64,000 nucleotides of DNA from positions 13,578,001-13,642,000 of the forward strand of contig CAVNZM010000001.1 in the NCBI GenBank assembly GCA_963693365.1, given 5' to 3'. Below the pieces are notes generated by a model. That model saw only the letters and a program-made list of their open reading frames with translations. It had not been told where the DNA came from and ran no database searches. Position 1 is the first letter of the stretch. Every line of letters starts with the position of its first letter. The position numbers and the translations under genes are program-made. The stretch comes from Amoebidium appalachense. Taxonomy: Eukaryota; Ichthyosporea. Of this stretch, positions 1 to 34,077 are shown one piece after another.

Positions 1-578
1 AGCTAGTTCAAAGCGTTTTTATGAAGTGTTACTACGCGAGTTAGCCAAATTGAATATTAGCTATAGTGTTCCAAAGGCACCGTTCACCATGGCAATAAGA
101 ACTTCTTGAAACACCGACGAACTTTCTTCCCTTTTTGTTCCACACTGTCTTCGGTAACTATGGGTTTCGTTGTGCAGTTGAGCGCCGCAGGTTATCATAT
201 AATCTTTAGCGGCCCGGTGTCCACGATATGACTCCCCATTTGAGCATACACGCTACACACACAAATATTCGATCGGTATTCCTCCCATTAATATCACGGC
301 TGTCGCGATCGGCTATGGACGACGATATGTGGGGTCTTGTTTCCTTTCGGGTGGATCTTCCTCATGTTCACTCCAACAAAAGAAGAAAAACGCATGGGAA
401 AATGGGTTCGTATTGAGACTGATTCAATCGGTATGGTTTGAGACATGTATACGGCCATTCACCTGGGTGAATACTGCAGTTCCCGAGTGATGAAGGGCTC
501 TCGGACGGCCTGGCAGTGCGGAGGTGTGTTGTGTTGTTGAAAAGCAAGTATGGTAGGTTTGGAGAGGGATTCGTGGTT

Positions 579-845
579 TTGTACAAGCATAAGTCACATG
601 GGTTCTATGTAAGCACACATTTACACACACACACGCCGGCACACCCACACACACATGGATTGATCGATATAACATACACCCGGCCACGACACCATAATAT
701 TGTACACACAGACACACGCATTTTAGGTTGAATATTCGTTTTTTTTTTTTTTTTTGGTGATAATAAAACTTCCGCACTTGTATTTTTGTTAACATTTGAG
801 AGCAAGCCGTTAACGCAGAGGCAGAGGGATGTTTTTGCCTTGTGC
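579..845. repeat. direct duplication, copy 1
   Basis: This segment recurs at 1276-1523 in the same orientation. It includes the CA-rich stretch, an oligo-T run and the following AACGCAGAGGCAGAGGGATG block. The copies differ by small indels and substitutions, for example an extra TTGATCGA and a longer T run here. About 430 bp of unrelated sequence lies between them. Confidence 0.85.
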
Positions 846-1275
846 ATTGTTATCTCGATAGGACGGAGGGGAAGGTGAGCGTGAGGGTGTGTCGATACAG
901 GATGTTGGAATGTGCATGAGAATTTTGTATTGTGAACCATTTCGGGATCTATAGGTTCCGATTGGCTGACTTTTGATTTGGTAGTTCTGATTGCCTACGT
1001 GTCATAGGCATAGCTGTGGTTTAGGTACAAGAATTCCTCCCTCCAGTATATAATCTCCATTTTGGAGCCATATATATATGCATCGATATCTGGTCAGTTT
1101 GTGAGCTGAATAGGCGTGGTAATAGCGAAGACTGTACTAGGAAACGTGGATTGGGTTTTTAGGTGTGTCGTTTTGCTTTGGCGACACATAGCCCTTTGCC
1201 AGTTGTCTTAGACGGTTCCCTTTCGTAATTTGCCCACCCTGCCCACCCTACTGGCTAGGAGGGATATGTGGTCAC

Positions 1276-1523
1276 GTACAAGCATAAGTCACATGGGTTC
1301 TATGTAAGCACACATTTACACACACACACGCCGGCACACCCACACACACATGGATATAACATACACCCACGACACCATAATATTATACACACAGACACAC
1401 AAATTTTAGGTTGAATATTCGTTTGTTTTTTTTTTGATGATAATAAACTTCCACACTTGTATTTTTGTGACCACTGAGATCGAGCCGTTAACGCAGAGGC
1501 AGAGGGATGTTTTTGCCTTGTGC
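1276..1523. repeat. direct duplication, copy 2
   Basis: Second copy of the 579-845 segment, same order and orientation, slightly shorter through small deletions. It diverges abruptly after TTTTTGCCTTGTGCA. That marks the duplication boundary. Confidence 0.85.
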
Positions 1524-2402
1524 AGCTGTAGCGCAGCAGCTGGCAAGATAAAAACGTTTTCGCTTTGACAGAGCCAAAGTCATGGGCATGGCCGCCGGCC
1601 ACAAAGCATACTATATAAGTAGCTGCAGCCTAGGAAAAAGAAGTTTTCTCTGTTGGTTTTATCAGTTTAGGTTTTGCCGAAGCTATATTTATTGAGCTGC
1701 TATTTGCTATTCGCACCGATATTCAACAAGGTCAACGGAATGCAGAGATGCATTCCTGCGCAATAAAATGGAACAACCCTATGTTTCATGGTGCGGGTCG
1801 GGTTCTCTTCGGTCGCTCGAGCCCCTGAACTGGAAGCCAACGTAATATAAAACAAAATACCCACGAAAGAAAAACAACATATACATGATTTTTTTAGAAT
1901 TCAACTGTGATTTAAATATATTTCTGTAAATATCCATTTACTTACCTGCCCTTTTTTCCTTCTTGGGACGCAAACTTTAGTCCAGTAGTATCTTTCGGTC
2001 TGGACCGGTTCGATACCACTTGGGTCGGAGTTCCGAACACCCCCAACAAACTTGGACTCTGCCACTCTGGCTGAGCTCGAGTGGGCCGCTCGAGCTCCCA
2101 CGTATATGCACACTCCGCACACCCGGCGGCGGCGTACACTAACAAACCAAAACAAAACAAGGCATACAGTTAGTACTTGCGCGCACACACGTCTGCAGAA
2201 AAGAAGGGGCATGATATAGACCACCCGTAACGTGGTGTAGTAAGCAAGCGGGAGCGTTGCAGGTATTGGTGCAGTGTAAAGTAACATCAGGCTGCCTACA
2301 ATCTATAATCGTGTAATCCTTTCGCAATACTGACCTATTACGGTACACACGCCTACATACAAACACACACACACAAGAGAGACTAGAACACAACTCATCA
2401 CC

Positions 2403-8618
<6,216 letters not shown>

Positions 8619-9058
8619 CGCGTTTGTGGTCTGTGTGTGTGTGTGGAGGGGATGGGGGGAGGGGGAGGGGGGGGGGGGGGAGGGGGGGGGGGGGGGGGGT
8701 CGCGTGTGGGAGGGTGGGTGTATGTATGTGTGTCTGTGCGTGTGTATGTGTGTGTGTGGAATTGTCGTGGGTGTGAATAGTTCGATTTGATAGTGTTGAG
8801 GTTATAAATGGAACCTCTTAGAATGTACACTACACCAAGCATGCACGAAACGTCTTCCGTGTACACTAAATATATAGAGACACAACTAACACAGTGTCGC
8901 TGTAGGACATGCACACACTTTGATTTAATGGTAAACGGGCGCATATGCATGTTAATTAAACTACCTTATAATTGTCATACGGGTACTGTAACATAATCAT
9001 CTGTGTTTTATGATTTAAAGGTACCTATACATGTACCAAGAAATATTCTCCGTACACT

Positions 9059-9122
<64 letters not shown>
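9059..9122. repeat. 64-base poly(G) run
   Basis: The longest uninterrupted homopolymer in the window. It lies in otherwise unique intergenic DNA. Its exact length should be treated cautiously because such runs are hard to sequence. Confidence 0.9.
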
Positions 9123-9123
<1 letters not shown>

Positions 9124-10888
9124 CGTGTATTTGATTTGTCAATCATATTTCTTGCGGTTGCTGGTGCCTATGCTGTAGCCGTGGCCCAGAGGGGTTAAAT
9201 ATGGCTTAGTCCACAACTAGCATCATACATGTGCATGTGTAATATTAATGACTCACCACTAATGGCACTGATGGACACATCAAATGAAATGGTCCGTTAA
9301 TTTTGGACCGTTTATATAATTACCTCCTCTGAATAAATATTGAGTTCCAATAGTGTATCCGGGGGGTCAATGCACATTGGTCACAAGTTGGTAGCCGCTC
9401 GCGCCGGCCAATTATTATACTTGAAGGCCAACATGTGCACCACAGCCTTTTCTATAAAAGGTGTAACAGTAAGCTCGAAACCAGCAATATACCAGCGCAA
9501 TCCAGCCCGGAAACGTATCATATGCATGTGAATGTAGGCTTCCCGTGTTAAATCTTGTTGAAACAATGGGCGGGTGCACGTGGCCTTGGCTGAGCCTATG
9601 ATGGGGCCAGCATGCATATGCGCAGGTTTTGAACGTCCGAACCTGTACGTGGGCCATGGTGGGAGGTGCCGCTACGTGTAAGAGTGGTGGTGGAACGTTG
9701 GAGACCGATCGGGTTGAGGGGAAAAAGAGAAATACAGAGTGTTTTTTATAAGGATGAATATGATTATGAATGTGTGATGATGTGATGATGTGTGGTTTGG
9801 CAATGCCGACAAGAACGGTTCAGCACAGTCTGTGTGTCCACGTAAGGTTGAACGTGTTCTTGACTTGTTGTTAATCGACGGGAGAGCCGGTCTGAGGGAG
9901 TGAGGGTGGGGGGGGGGCCGGGGGGGGGGGAGGGAGGGGGAGGGGGGAGAGGGGTTGGATATAGCTCTGGGATGTGCAGAAATGTACGAAGTGGCTGACG
10001 ACGCGTCTTCAATATTTTACCTGTCACTAAAATTGAGCCACTGCTGCAATCTTCTTTTACGCTCTCAGGTCACATGGTATGTTATAAATCGGTATTCCAC
10101 CACTGCACAGTGTGCCTATAGAAGACACCGGGTCGCACTCTGCCAGTAAATGTTGCAGGTACGTGCTGGTTTGCAAGCCAACTGTTTGCCTTTGCATTTT
10201 GGCGTGAATTTGAACAGCGCTAGCACGTGAGTAATTTGGAGAGAGGGTGAGTGGGCGGTCGCAGAACCAGACTAAATTAAATCTCAGTAGTGATAAATAT
10301 TATTATTAAATCACTGACTATGATATCAAATTAGGCTATAGTAGGACCCAGTAATCAAATCAAAATGTTGGTTTGGATGGCAGCAATGCCGAGGTGATGA
10401 TTAATCCGACCGCATATAGAGGGGCTATTAAGTTTCGAAAGGTTTTCAAGTTTTTTTTTTTTTTTTTGTTGGTTTGGTTGGTTGGGTGGGTGGGGGTGGG
10501 GGTGGGGTGACCTCGAGAGAGAGGAAGGGGGGGGGGGGGGGGGGGAGGGGGGGGAGGGGATCGGGGGAGAGGGGGGGGGGGGGGGGGAGGGGGGAGGAGG
10601 AAAAGGGGGGGGGGGGAGGTGGGCCGGGGATGAAGCGCTGCGTATACCTGCAGACATGTGCATGGTAAAGTGCCCATCCTTTAAAGTTCTGAGTTTTTAT
10701 ACAGAGTCCTACGACCCCCTCCGCAGGCCTGCCCCTCCTCAGATGTATACTGATGCTATTCTGAATTTTGTTTAAGTGAGGAAAAATCTTCTCGGAGATT
10801 GCCCTCCCCCCTCCCCCCTCCTTCACCCCCCCCCCCTTCCCCCCACACAAAAAAAAGAAAAACTTCATGCGCACACATACACACACGT

Positions 10889-10929
<41 letters not shown>

Positions 10930-10930
10930 G

Positions 10931-10961
<31 letters not shown>

Positions 10962-11020
10962 GCATACACACACACGCATCTGCACACACGCACACGCACA
11001 CACGCACACACGCACACACG

Positions 11021-11051
<31 letters not shown>

Positions 11052-11253
11052 CGTGTACACACACACACTCATGCACACGCGCGCGCATGCACACGCGCGG
11101 CTCGCGCATCGTGCCACTAATATAATGCACACAATATTGTTAGTCTCCAAGCTGGCGCCAGGATTAATATTTAAAGTGATAAAATATATCTCACCATAAA
11201 TCATGATCTTGTAACCAAAACTTTCCGTGAAAGTTCCAAGCCCCCCCCCCCCC

Positions 11254-11366
<113 letters not shown>

Positions 11367-11374
11367 GTGTGTGT

Positions 11375-11417
11375 CAAGGCCTCCTATATACTAACAGTTA
11401 GTATATAGGAGGCCTTG
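11375..11417. repeat. perfect 43 bp palindrome with 1-nt centre
   Basis: Arms 11375-11395 and 11397-11417 are exact reverse complements (21 bp each, starting CAAGGCCTCC) around a single central A. It sits immediately 3' of a ~85-base GT array and is followed by GTGTGTG. Confidence 0.95.
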
Positions 11418-11602
11418 GTGTGTGTCCCTGTGCAGGAATGCCTTGGCATGGATACGGATCCGAGGGAAACAACCCCCCGCCACCCCCTCCCGCCCGGTGC
11501 ACGTGTGTGTAAATGTGCGCATATGGTGCGTATACTTCGTGTGGACATTGGTGTACGTGTGTGGTGTTGTGTGTGTGTGTGCGACATGCACATTTTTTTT
11601 TT

Positions 11603-11633
<31 letters not shown>

Positions 11634-12768
11634 GGTTGGTAGGATAAGTGGTCATTACAGGGATAGGCCGAATATAAGATAACGTGGATTTTGTCCGCAG
11701 CCAGCTAGAAGCTTTGAATACATATTAACTAGAATGCAGATTTCCCACGTACAAGGAAAAGAGAAAGCTCGTTGTCAATTCTGAAAACAGGCACACCTGC
11801 GTGGTGTGAGGGATCTCTCTGAGGGGTTGGACTTCAGAGCGGGTAGGTGGCCTGTGTGGGGGGAGGGGAGGGGGGGTAAGGAGGAATTGGGCTGGAATGC
11901 CCTTTGAGAAGGAACAACTGATTGTGACATATCAGTTGGAGTGCAAAGGAAACGAAGGATGTTGCACAGCACACACGTACACGTACGTGATCATCTGAGT
12001 GGCGCTAATATTAGCTACTCTCGTATTGGCTTGTACCCGCTAGCTGACGTAATTACATATAGGCCGAATTATAATTATGCTACGCTGCGGCCACAAGCAA
12101 GGCCTAGGTATAACTGAAGCAGGGGAGAAAGGAGAAGGAACGGGTGGCTGGCAACACCCTTGTGACGCCATGCGAAACCCGTCCCAGTGGACCATCCCTG
12201 AAGTCTGTGCCCATTTTATAGCTCACACCCGGAGATTACACAGGAGACGACGTGACGCGGTTAGCGCTTGAGGCTGAACGTCCATCACAGGGTTCTAAAG
12301 AAGAGTCGGTTTATTATTATACTTCACAACCATGTGACCCATGGCTCGATAGAACACAACAAAAAAAAGTCGACTTATTAGGTCTACAGGCATATCGGCC
12401 GGGGGCCCCCGACCCGCTATGTTGTTAAGTTACTACCGTAATATACTTAAACTTTCTATGTTGAGAAAAGTGATTGATATTTTAGTTACCCACTTGCCAG
12501 AAAAAGGCATAATGCATTATGTACACGTGGATACACCCAGCTAATATTACTGGTGCCCCGCCATGCCCCAAAAAGTCCCTCCCCAAATTCCTAAAAGCTG
12601 CATTCATGGTTAGGAACCAGGAACCCCCTAGGCCGCAATGTGAGCCAAACTTCAATGCTTCCCATGATGATATTTGTTTTTGCACCGCCTACTCTTTGCA
12701 CTGCATCTCACAGGGTACCTCTTGCCCGGCACCACGGGTACTAGTTGCACATCATTCCTGGCAATTAA

Positions 12769-13488
12769 TTACTGGCCGTTGTTGACGAGGTCTGCCAGGT
12801 CATCGGCCACAGGGACATCCTCTGCCCCCAAGTCAACAACCGGGACCGAATCTACATCAGGGGCGCCCGCGCCGGACGCACCGCCGTCGTCCTCGACAGA
12901 CGATGCCAAAGGAGGCGGCGGTGCCTGGTAGTTTGCCGTGGGCTGGGGGCGGTACGTGGGCACGGTGTCACCGCACACGTTGTACGTGCCCCTCCTGTTT
13001 CCGCTATCGCACACATTCTCGTTCTTTTTGGGATTCTGGCACCACCAGTTACCGTCGCCGCAGCACTTGCCGTACAGCCCCTTCGGGCAGGGCTCGACGG
13101 GCATAGGCTGGCAGCACTTCAGCGGGTTGGGCAACCCCACGAGCGGGGCAGAAACAAGACGGATGTCAATACCGGTTGGAGGCGCTGCGTCCAGGAGCGG
13201 GGCAGAAGCCAGACTGTTGTCAGTACCGGTTGGAGGCGCTGCGACGACCCGGAGCGGGACCGCATCGTCTACGACGGGTAGAGGGGCCGCATCGTCTACG
13301 ACGGGTAGAGGGGCTGCGAGATCGAGATCGGGAGATGCGAGGCCGGCGACCATGGGCGTGAACCCGCCATCGAGAGAATCGGCCAAGTCGGCAGAGTCCA
13401 ATTCGGGTGCAACATCGTCAACAACAGGCGTATCCTGAGCATATGCGAGTGCCAGAACGGCAGAGACAAAAGCGAGGGTGAGGCGCAT
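12769..13488 (-). CDS. secreted cysteine-rich protein with internal repeats
   Basis: Single exon, 239 residues. I chose the ATG at 13488 because it opens a clean signal peptide (MRLTLAFVSAVLALAYAQ) with likely cleavage near residue 17. The same frame is open further upstream to 13644, which would bury the signal. After the signal comes an acidic Asp/Val/Pro/Ala-rich region with two kinds of tandem repeat: units of PLPVVDDA, and units of APPTGTD/APPTGID separated by SLASAPLLD-type spacers. A compact module with eight Cys follows (CCQPMPVEPC, CCGDGNWWC, VCDSGNRRGTYNVC), then a Pro-rich and acidic tail. The pattern suggests an extracellular or cell-wall protein with four disulfides. I do not recognise the family and give no function. 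Confidence 0.75.
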   Translation of the reverse strand: MRLTLAFVSAVLALAYAQDTPVVDDVAPELDSADLADSLDGGFTPMVAGLASPDLDLAAPLPVVDDAAPLPVVDDAVPLRVVAAPPTGTDNSLASAPLLDAAPPTGIDIRLVSAPLVGLPNPLKCCQPMPVEPCPKGLYGKCCGDGNWWCQNPKKNENVCDSGNRRGTYNVCGDTVPTYRPQPTANYQAPPPPLASSVEDDGGASGAGAPDVDSVPVVDLGAEDVPVADDLADLVNNGQ

Positions 13489-14518
13489 GTTGCCTGTTTG
13501 GAAAGTGTAGAAGGTGTGGAGCTGTTGTGTGTGGGGGGAACTAATGGAACAAAGCTTACTGCCCGACAGTTGTTTGTGTTGGCGAGGTGTAGGTATGTTC
13601 AGACTTGGCCGAAGGCAGAGTGCAGGCTGGGGTAGTTGCAACACAACAAAACATAATGGCGGCGAAAAGCCTCGATCGCAGAAAAGCGCCAGCTACGAGG
13701 AATAATGTTTCCGAGGATATTTTGATTCATCGTGTGAAGCGAATGATGCCATCCGGAAATGACAAAGAGCAAAAAAGCATGCAGAACAATTATTATTTAG
13801 GAGAATCTAAAATTACATAACTAGATTCATTAATTTATTTCTATAAATGCCTTTTTCAGCAGAGCTACATCCGCTAATATTATGCCCTGTCGACCTCTGT
13901 TCCGTTTCTTTCTTCCTCGTAAAAATCATGTTCACCGCTTACTGCATTCCATTCTTATGTAAGGCAAGATGATTGGCTCAGGTACTTTCACTAGCATACC
14001 AAGAAGACTGCGAGCCAATCGGAGATTGCGAATGTAATAAAACAGAGATGCAAGAAATATTGTGGAAAGATCCATATACACTGTAAAAGGATGAAAAATC
14101 AAAACAAGTCCAAGAAATCGAAAAACAAACTCTGCAAATGCTTTTCTGGCTTCCGAAGTTTTGACTTTGATCTCAACAACATTGTTAATTTTTTTCATTT
14201 ATCCTTTATAGAATTAATATTTAGACCTGCAAATATTATATGTAAATATGGGTACCACTACTGCTATATGCAAATGCGAGGAGTCCTTCCTCCTCGGAAC
14301 ACCGAAAATTTAACCCATTGCATTGGCTGGAACCCCAAAATTAAAGAAGTTCACGATTACCGTGATCGATAAAACCGGCATTCTCCTGGACTGCCCGTAA
14401 AATTGATTTGCGCTCCGCCAGAAAGGCTTGCGCCTTCATGGCAGTGGACCAGTGTCCTTGCACAACGACGAGCTTTTTTCTATGCCGTGTTTCCTAAGTA
14501 CATATAAATACATGTATA
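13489..14518. other. intergenic spacer
   Basis: Separates two divergently transcribed genes, the secreted protein (-) and the RNF37-like gene (+), so it should hold both promoters. The composition is unique and AT-rich, with almost no microsatellite. Inverted and direct CCAAT motifs occur at about 13971 and 14013. No RNA gene was recognised. Confidence 0.55.
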
Positions 14519-30225
<15,707 letters not shown>

Positions 30226-31307
30226 GGCTGGTGAATACTGATGCACGTGCACACACACACAGGCGCACACAGGCACACACACAAACAAGCACACAAGCAC
30301 ACGGGCACAACCGCAGGCAGGCACACGGGCACACAGGCACATGGGCACAAATATGCACAAGCACACAGCCTGAGACACACAGGCACACACATGCTCACCG
30401 GCAAAGGAAGAACACAGACACACTCAGCCACACAGACACACCCACGCACAAGCAGGCACGCACACACTCACACACACCGTCACATACACACATGGCACAC
30501 ACACGCATACACACACACACAGACGCACAGGCACACAGACACACTAGGCACTCAGGCATACACACACTGCAGCTGTGATATGATAGGTTACTGCATGAGA
30601 AATGTTTCCCGTTAATGTATTCATGTGGAGCATACGTGCAAGCACACATACACAAACAAACATTGTAAAAATTGATGTAAATAACGATGTTGGTTTGTTC
30701 ATATATACATCGAATGGCATTGTAAATATCTGACATGGATGCACCCATAGCTATAGAACAGTTCAACCATCCAACGACTGAGACCAGCACACAGCCTGGT
30801 ACATTGAGTTATATAGGCATTTAAATTTATTGTTAAATCAAATTTAAAATGTACCTGTTGTCCCGTGTCGAAAGCGCGCAGTCACTAACATATGTGCATG
30901 TGCACATAGAGTTTTACCGATGCACGTCAGCGCACGTAACTCATGATTACAATCATGTGGGGGGGGTGTGCGTATTTCGAATGTGTTGGGTGTGTGCACG
31001 TGAGGTGTGTTGGTGTGCATTTATTAGTTAATATTTTAAATGACGTGGAAGCGTGCACGTGAACATAGTTGTATTGTGACATGGTCTATAGTAGTAGAGT
31101 AAAAGAATCAGTGCTGGGGCCACATGCCTACAACATATCTCACATATGTGCTTATGTTGATTAGTAACTGTACGTAGCCTAACAGGAAGGGGGTGTGCTG
31201 TCTAGGGGGCTAGGAAGGAAGGTTTGCGCATGTAGGCCAATGACGCTGGTCGTTGTAGTTGGCAGCAGGGGCCCCAAAGTTGTGTGTGTGTGTATGTGTG
31301 TGTGTGT

Positions 31308-31344
<37 letters not shown>

Positions 31345-31461
31345 GAATGCGTCACAAAGTACAAAGTACACATGACCAACGGATAACACGATGCAGAATG
31401 CAAACCATACATAAAGAGTATGCATAATAAGCAGACCCCATCCTCAGGGGGTGCACGGTGT

Positions 31462-31492
<31 letters not shown>

Positions 31493-32118
31493 GAGGGGGG
31501 GGGGGGGGGGAGGGTAAATATGGATATTGAAGGCTGGGAGGGGGGAGGGGGGGGGGGGAGAGGGGGGGGGAGAAGGGGGGATGAGCCACGGGCATTTCTA
31601 CAAGCAGCATTGGATATTTTCATGCCAGGATCCATTGAGTAATCCATAAATCCTGACAGTGTTTATATGTGCTAACTTGTCCTGAAAGTTTTGCGATGGC
31701 TGTGACTGCGACGGGGCACTGTACATTGTATAAACAAATGGAATTTCGACGAAACAAACGTTTCGATTCCGGTCAAATGCTAAAACACTTACATGCTCTT
31801 ATAAAAAAGAAACGCAAGAAACAAAAACAGAATTAACGGATATCTATTTCAGTAGCCAACGTATACGTAGCAAACGAATTTTCATATACGGCAATTCCCA
31901 CCAATTTCAGAAATGCAAAGCACAGCCAATCACCACTCACGAGCTTATACTGTAATGTGAACTCACCCACGCAACCAATCTAGCATGATCGGCTCCTCAC
32001 ATAACGGCAGCTAGGCAGCAAGGCACAAACATCCACTCCCCACCCCTCCTGTCACACACAGCCCCCCCCCCCCCCTCCCCCGCACGCAAAAAAAAAAAAA
32101 AAAAAAAGAACCCCCCCC

Positions 32119-32149
<31 letters not shown>

Positions 32150-32258
32150 ACACATACCCCACCACCGCCACCACCAAGTCACCACCCTACCGCCCAGCCC
32201 ACCTCCGCAATCCCACACCTACACACCCACCCACCCACCCACCCACCCACACACACAT
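30226..32258. other. intergenic region between convergent genes
   Basis: Starts with degenerate CA repeats containing CAGGCACAC units (30240-30560) just after the RNF37 stop. AT-rich unique DNA follows (30570-31180), then G-tract DNA with an inverted copy of the dispersed element, and unique DNA to 32000. No gene seen. Confidence 0.6.
31325..31450 (-). mobile_element. dispersed element copy, inverted
   Basis: Begins at the end of a poly(G) run. TTGAATGCGTCACAAAGTAC, CCAACGGATAACACGATGCA, AAACCATACATAAAGAGTAT and CCCCATCCTCAGG are the reverse complement of the block order of the other copies. It closely matches 34930-35035. Confidence 0.75.
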
Positions 32259-32978
32259 TCACGCCAACTCAGCACACTTTCTCGGCGCCTCCAAGCACAC
32301 GTACCAATCCCCCGTCCAGCACTTAGTCTGAAAGCTTCCAGGACACGGGCAGTCCTTCGGGTTCAGCGCACACACACGCGTACGCGGACACTCATATACA
32401 CATTCGCCCCCCTCTTTTCCCCCTCTTCCGCTCCCCCCTCGCTCATCCCCGCCCATCCCCTCCTCCTCCCTCTCTCCCTCCTCTTCCTCCTCCTCCCATA
32501 CTCTTCCGCCTCTTCCCCCCCATTGCCTGTTGAACTCTTCTTGTTGCTGTTGTTGTTGTTGACGAAATCTCTGTCTGTTGTAGCTTTCTTCCTGTCTTTG
32601 CTGGAACATTCTCCTTGCGTAATCCTCCGGGTAAAAGATCCGATCAACCTGATCTACGATCCAAATTTCGGCCTCCTGCGTGTACCCGTACTGCCTGAGC
32701 CCGTAGTACGACCCGATCAGGATCGCAAACATAAGGAGCGACGCGAAAATTCCAGCCTGGATCGCTTCCCACCAATCGAAATCGACGTCCGAGTCCCGCG
32801 CCGTCGTTCTATTGGGCGGTTGTTGCGCATGCGGTTGATTCGATTGGCTTCCCGTGCTGTTCTTGGCTCTGATTGCGGACGGCGAAGTGATTTCGGTTTT
32901 GCTTTTCGGCTTGGAGGTGGTGTTGCGACTTCGGATCTCGCTTTCGCCAGAACTATTGCTGCCCTTTTTCTGCCCCAT
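32259..32978 (-). CDS. single-pass membrane protein with LCL2-like cysteine module
   Basis: Single exon, 239 residues, ATG at 32978. Residues 1-70 are hydrophilic and Ser/Thr/Asn-rich, with no signal peptide. One TM helix spans about 72-96. A helical, Gln-rich stretch (125-150, with a run of 8 Gln) and an acidic Glu run (162-173) follow. The C-terminus (193-235) has seven Cys: CVYECPRTRVC, DCPCP, then KCWTGDWYVCL. The order CP-T--C, CPCP, C, VC resembles fungal LCL2, a small secreted protein linked to ERAD and lifespan that also has a Gln-rich stretch before its cysteines. Here the module sits behind a TM anchor instead of a signal peptide. The LCL2 link is from remembered motif pattern and is tentative; the cysteine module is presumably lumenal or extracellular. 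Confidence 0.7.
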   Translation of the reverse strand: MGQKKGSNSSGESEIRSRNTTSKPKSKTEITSPSAIRAKNSTGSQSNQPHAQQPPNRTTARDSDVDFDWWEAIQAGIFASLLMFAILIGSYYGLRQYGYTQEAEIWIVDQVDRIFYPEDYARRMFQQRQEESYNRQRFRQQQQQQQEEFNRQWGGRGGRVWEEEEEEGEREEEGMGGDERGGSGRGGKEGGECVYECPRTRVCALNPKDCPCPGSFQTKCWTGDWYVCLEAPRKCAELA

Positions 32979-33096
32979 TTTCGCTCTTTTTTAACGAAAA
33001 CGGGAAACACGAACCTGTAGAATATTTATGGTGTGATATATTAGCTATGTGCTAAACCCAAAAAAAGAGGGGGGGGAGGGGGGGGGGGGGGGGGGG

Positions 33097-33684
33097 TTTG
33101 AGGGGGAAGGGGAAGGTAAGAATGTGTTGCACAGTACAAGTACACGTTCATGACGTACAACACATACCAAATTTAAAAAAGCACAGAAAAAGAATTAAAT
33201 CATACCCCTGCCAGAAGCCGCCCGGGGGGAGGGGGGGTGAGTGTGTACAAGTGTGGTCGTGCGAATATGAGTGAGAGAGTGCGAGAGAGGGAGAGAGAGA
33301 GGGAGAGAGAGAGGGAGGGAGAGAGAGAGGGACGGAGGGAGGGAGGGAGGGAGGGAGGGAGGGAGGGAGGGAGGCAGGGAGGGGGGGGGGTTTGAGGGGG
33401 AAGGGGAAGGTAAGAATGTGTTGCACAGTACAAGTACACGTTCATGACGTACAACACATACCAAATTTAAAAAAGCACAGAAAAAGAATTAAATCATACC
33501 CCTGCCAGAAGCCGCCCGGGGGGAGGGGGGGTGAGTGTGTACAAGTGTGGTCGTGCGAATATGAGTGAGAGAGTGCGAGAGAGGGAGAGAGAGAGGGAGA
33601 GAGAGAGGGAGGGAGAGAGAGAGGGAGGGAGGGAGGGAGGGAGGGAGGGAGGGAGGGAGGGAGGGAGGCAGGGAGGGGAGGGAG
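33097..33684. repeat. 294 bp tandem duplication
   Basis: Copy 1 at 33097-33390 and copy 2 at 33391-33684 are nearly identical. Each holds TTTGAGGGGGAAGGGGAAGG, a unique block with an element-like segment (TGCACAGTACAAGTACACGT), the CCGCCCGGGGGG block and a GA/GGGA array. One visible difference is GGGACGGA in copy 1 versus GGGAGGGA in copy 2. The near-identity implies a recent event. Confidence 0.9.
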
Positions 33685-34023
33685 GGAGGGAAGGGAGGGA
33701 GGGAGGGAGGGAGGGAGGGAGGGAGGGAGGGAGGGAGGGCAGGGAGGGAGGGAGGGAGGGAGGCAGGGAGGCAGGGAGGGAGGGAGGGGAGGGAGGGAGG
33801 GAGGGAGGGAGGGAGGAAGGGAGGGGGGAGGGGGGGAGGGAGGGAGGCAGGGAGGGAGGGAGGGAGGGAGGGAGGGAGGGAGGGAGGGAGGGAGGGAGGG
33901 AGGGAGGGAGGGAGGGAGGGGGAGGGGAGGGGGGAGGGGGGAGGGAGGGAGGGAGGGAGGGAGGGAGGGAGGGAGGGAGGGAGGGAGGGAGGGAGGGAGG
34001 GAGGGAGGGAGGGAGAGAGAGAG

Positions 34024-34076
<53 letters not shown>

Positions 34077-34077
34077 G
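33590..34077. repeat. (GGGA)n array ending in poly(G)
   Basis: Nearly 500 bases of GGGA units with GGCAGGGA and AAGGG variants, then about 50 G. On this strand the array could form extended G-quadruplexes. Confidence 0.9.

Larger units (their letters stand above)
1..2402. other. intergenic region, no gene seen
   Basis: No coding stretch with convincing composition or splice structure is visible upstream of the 7TM-RGS gene. The region is less repetitive than the rest of the window and has several CCAAT-type motifs (inverted at about 960). Its notable content is a direct duplication (separate entries). The last 60 bases before the gene carry a short CA run and an ATG in good context (CACCATGTC). 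Confidence 0.6.

Noticed and set aside
12077-12271. 64-codon open frame starting with ATG
   Set aside because: No recognisable motif or neighbour context. Probably chance.
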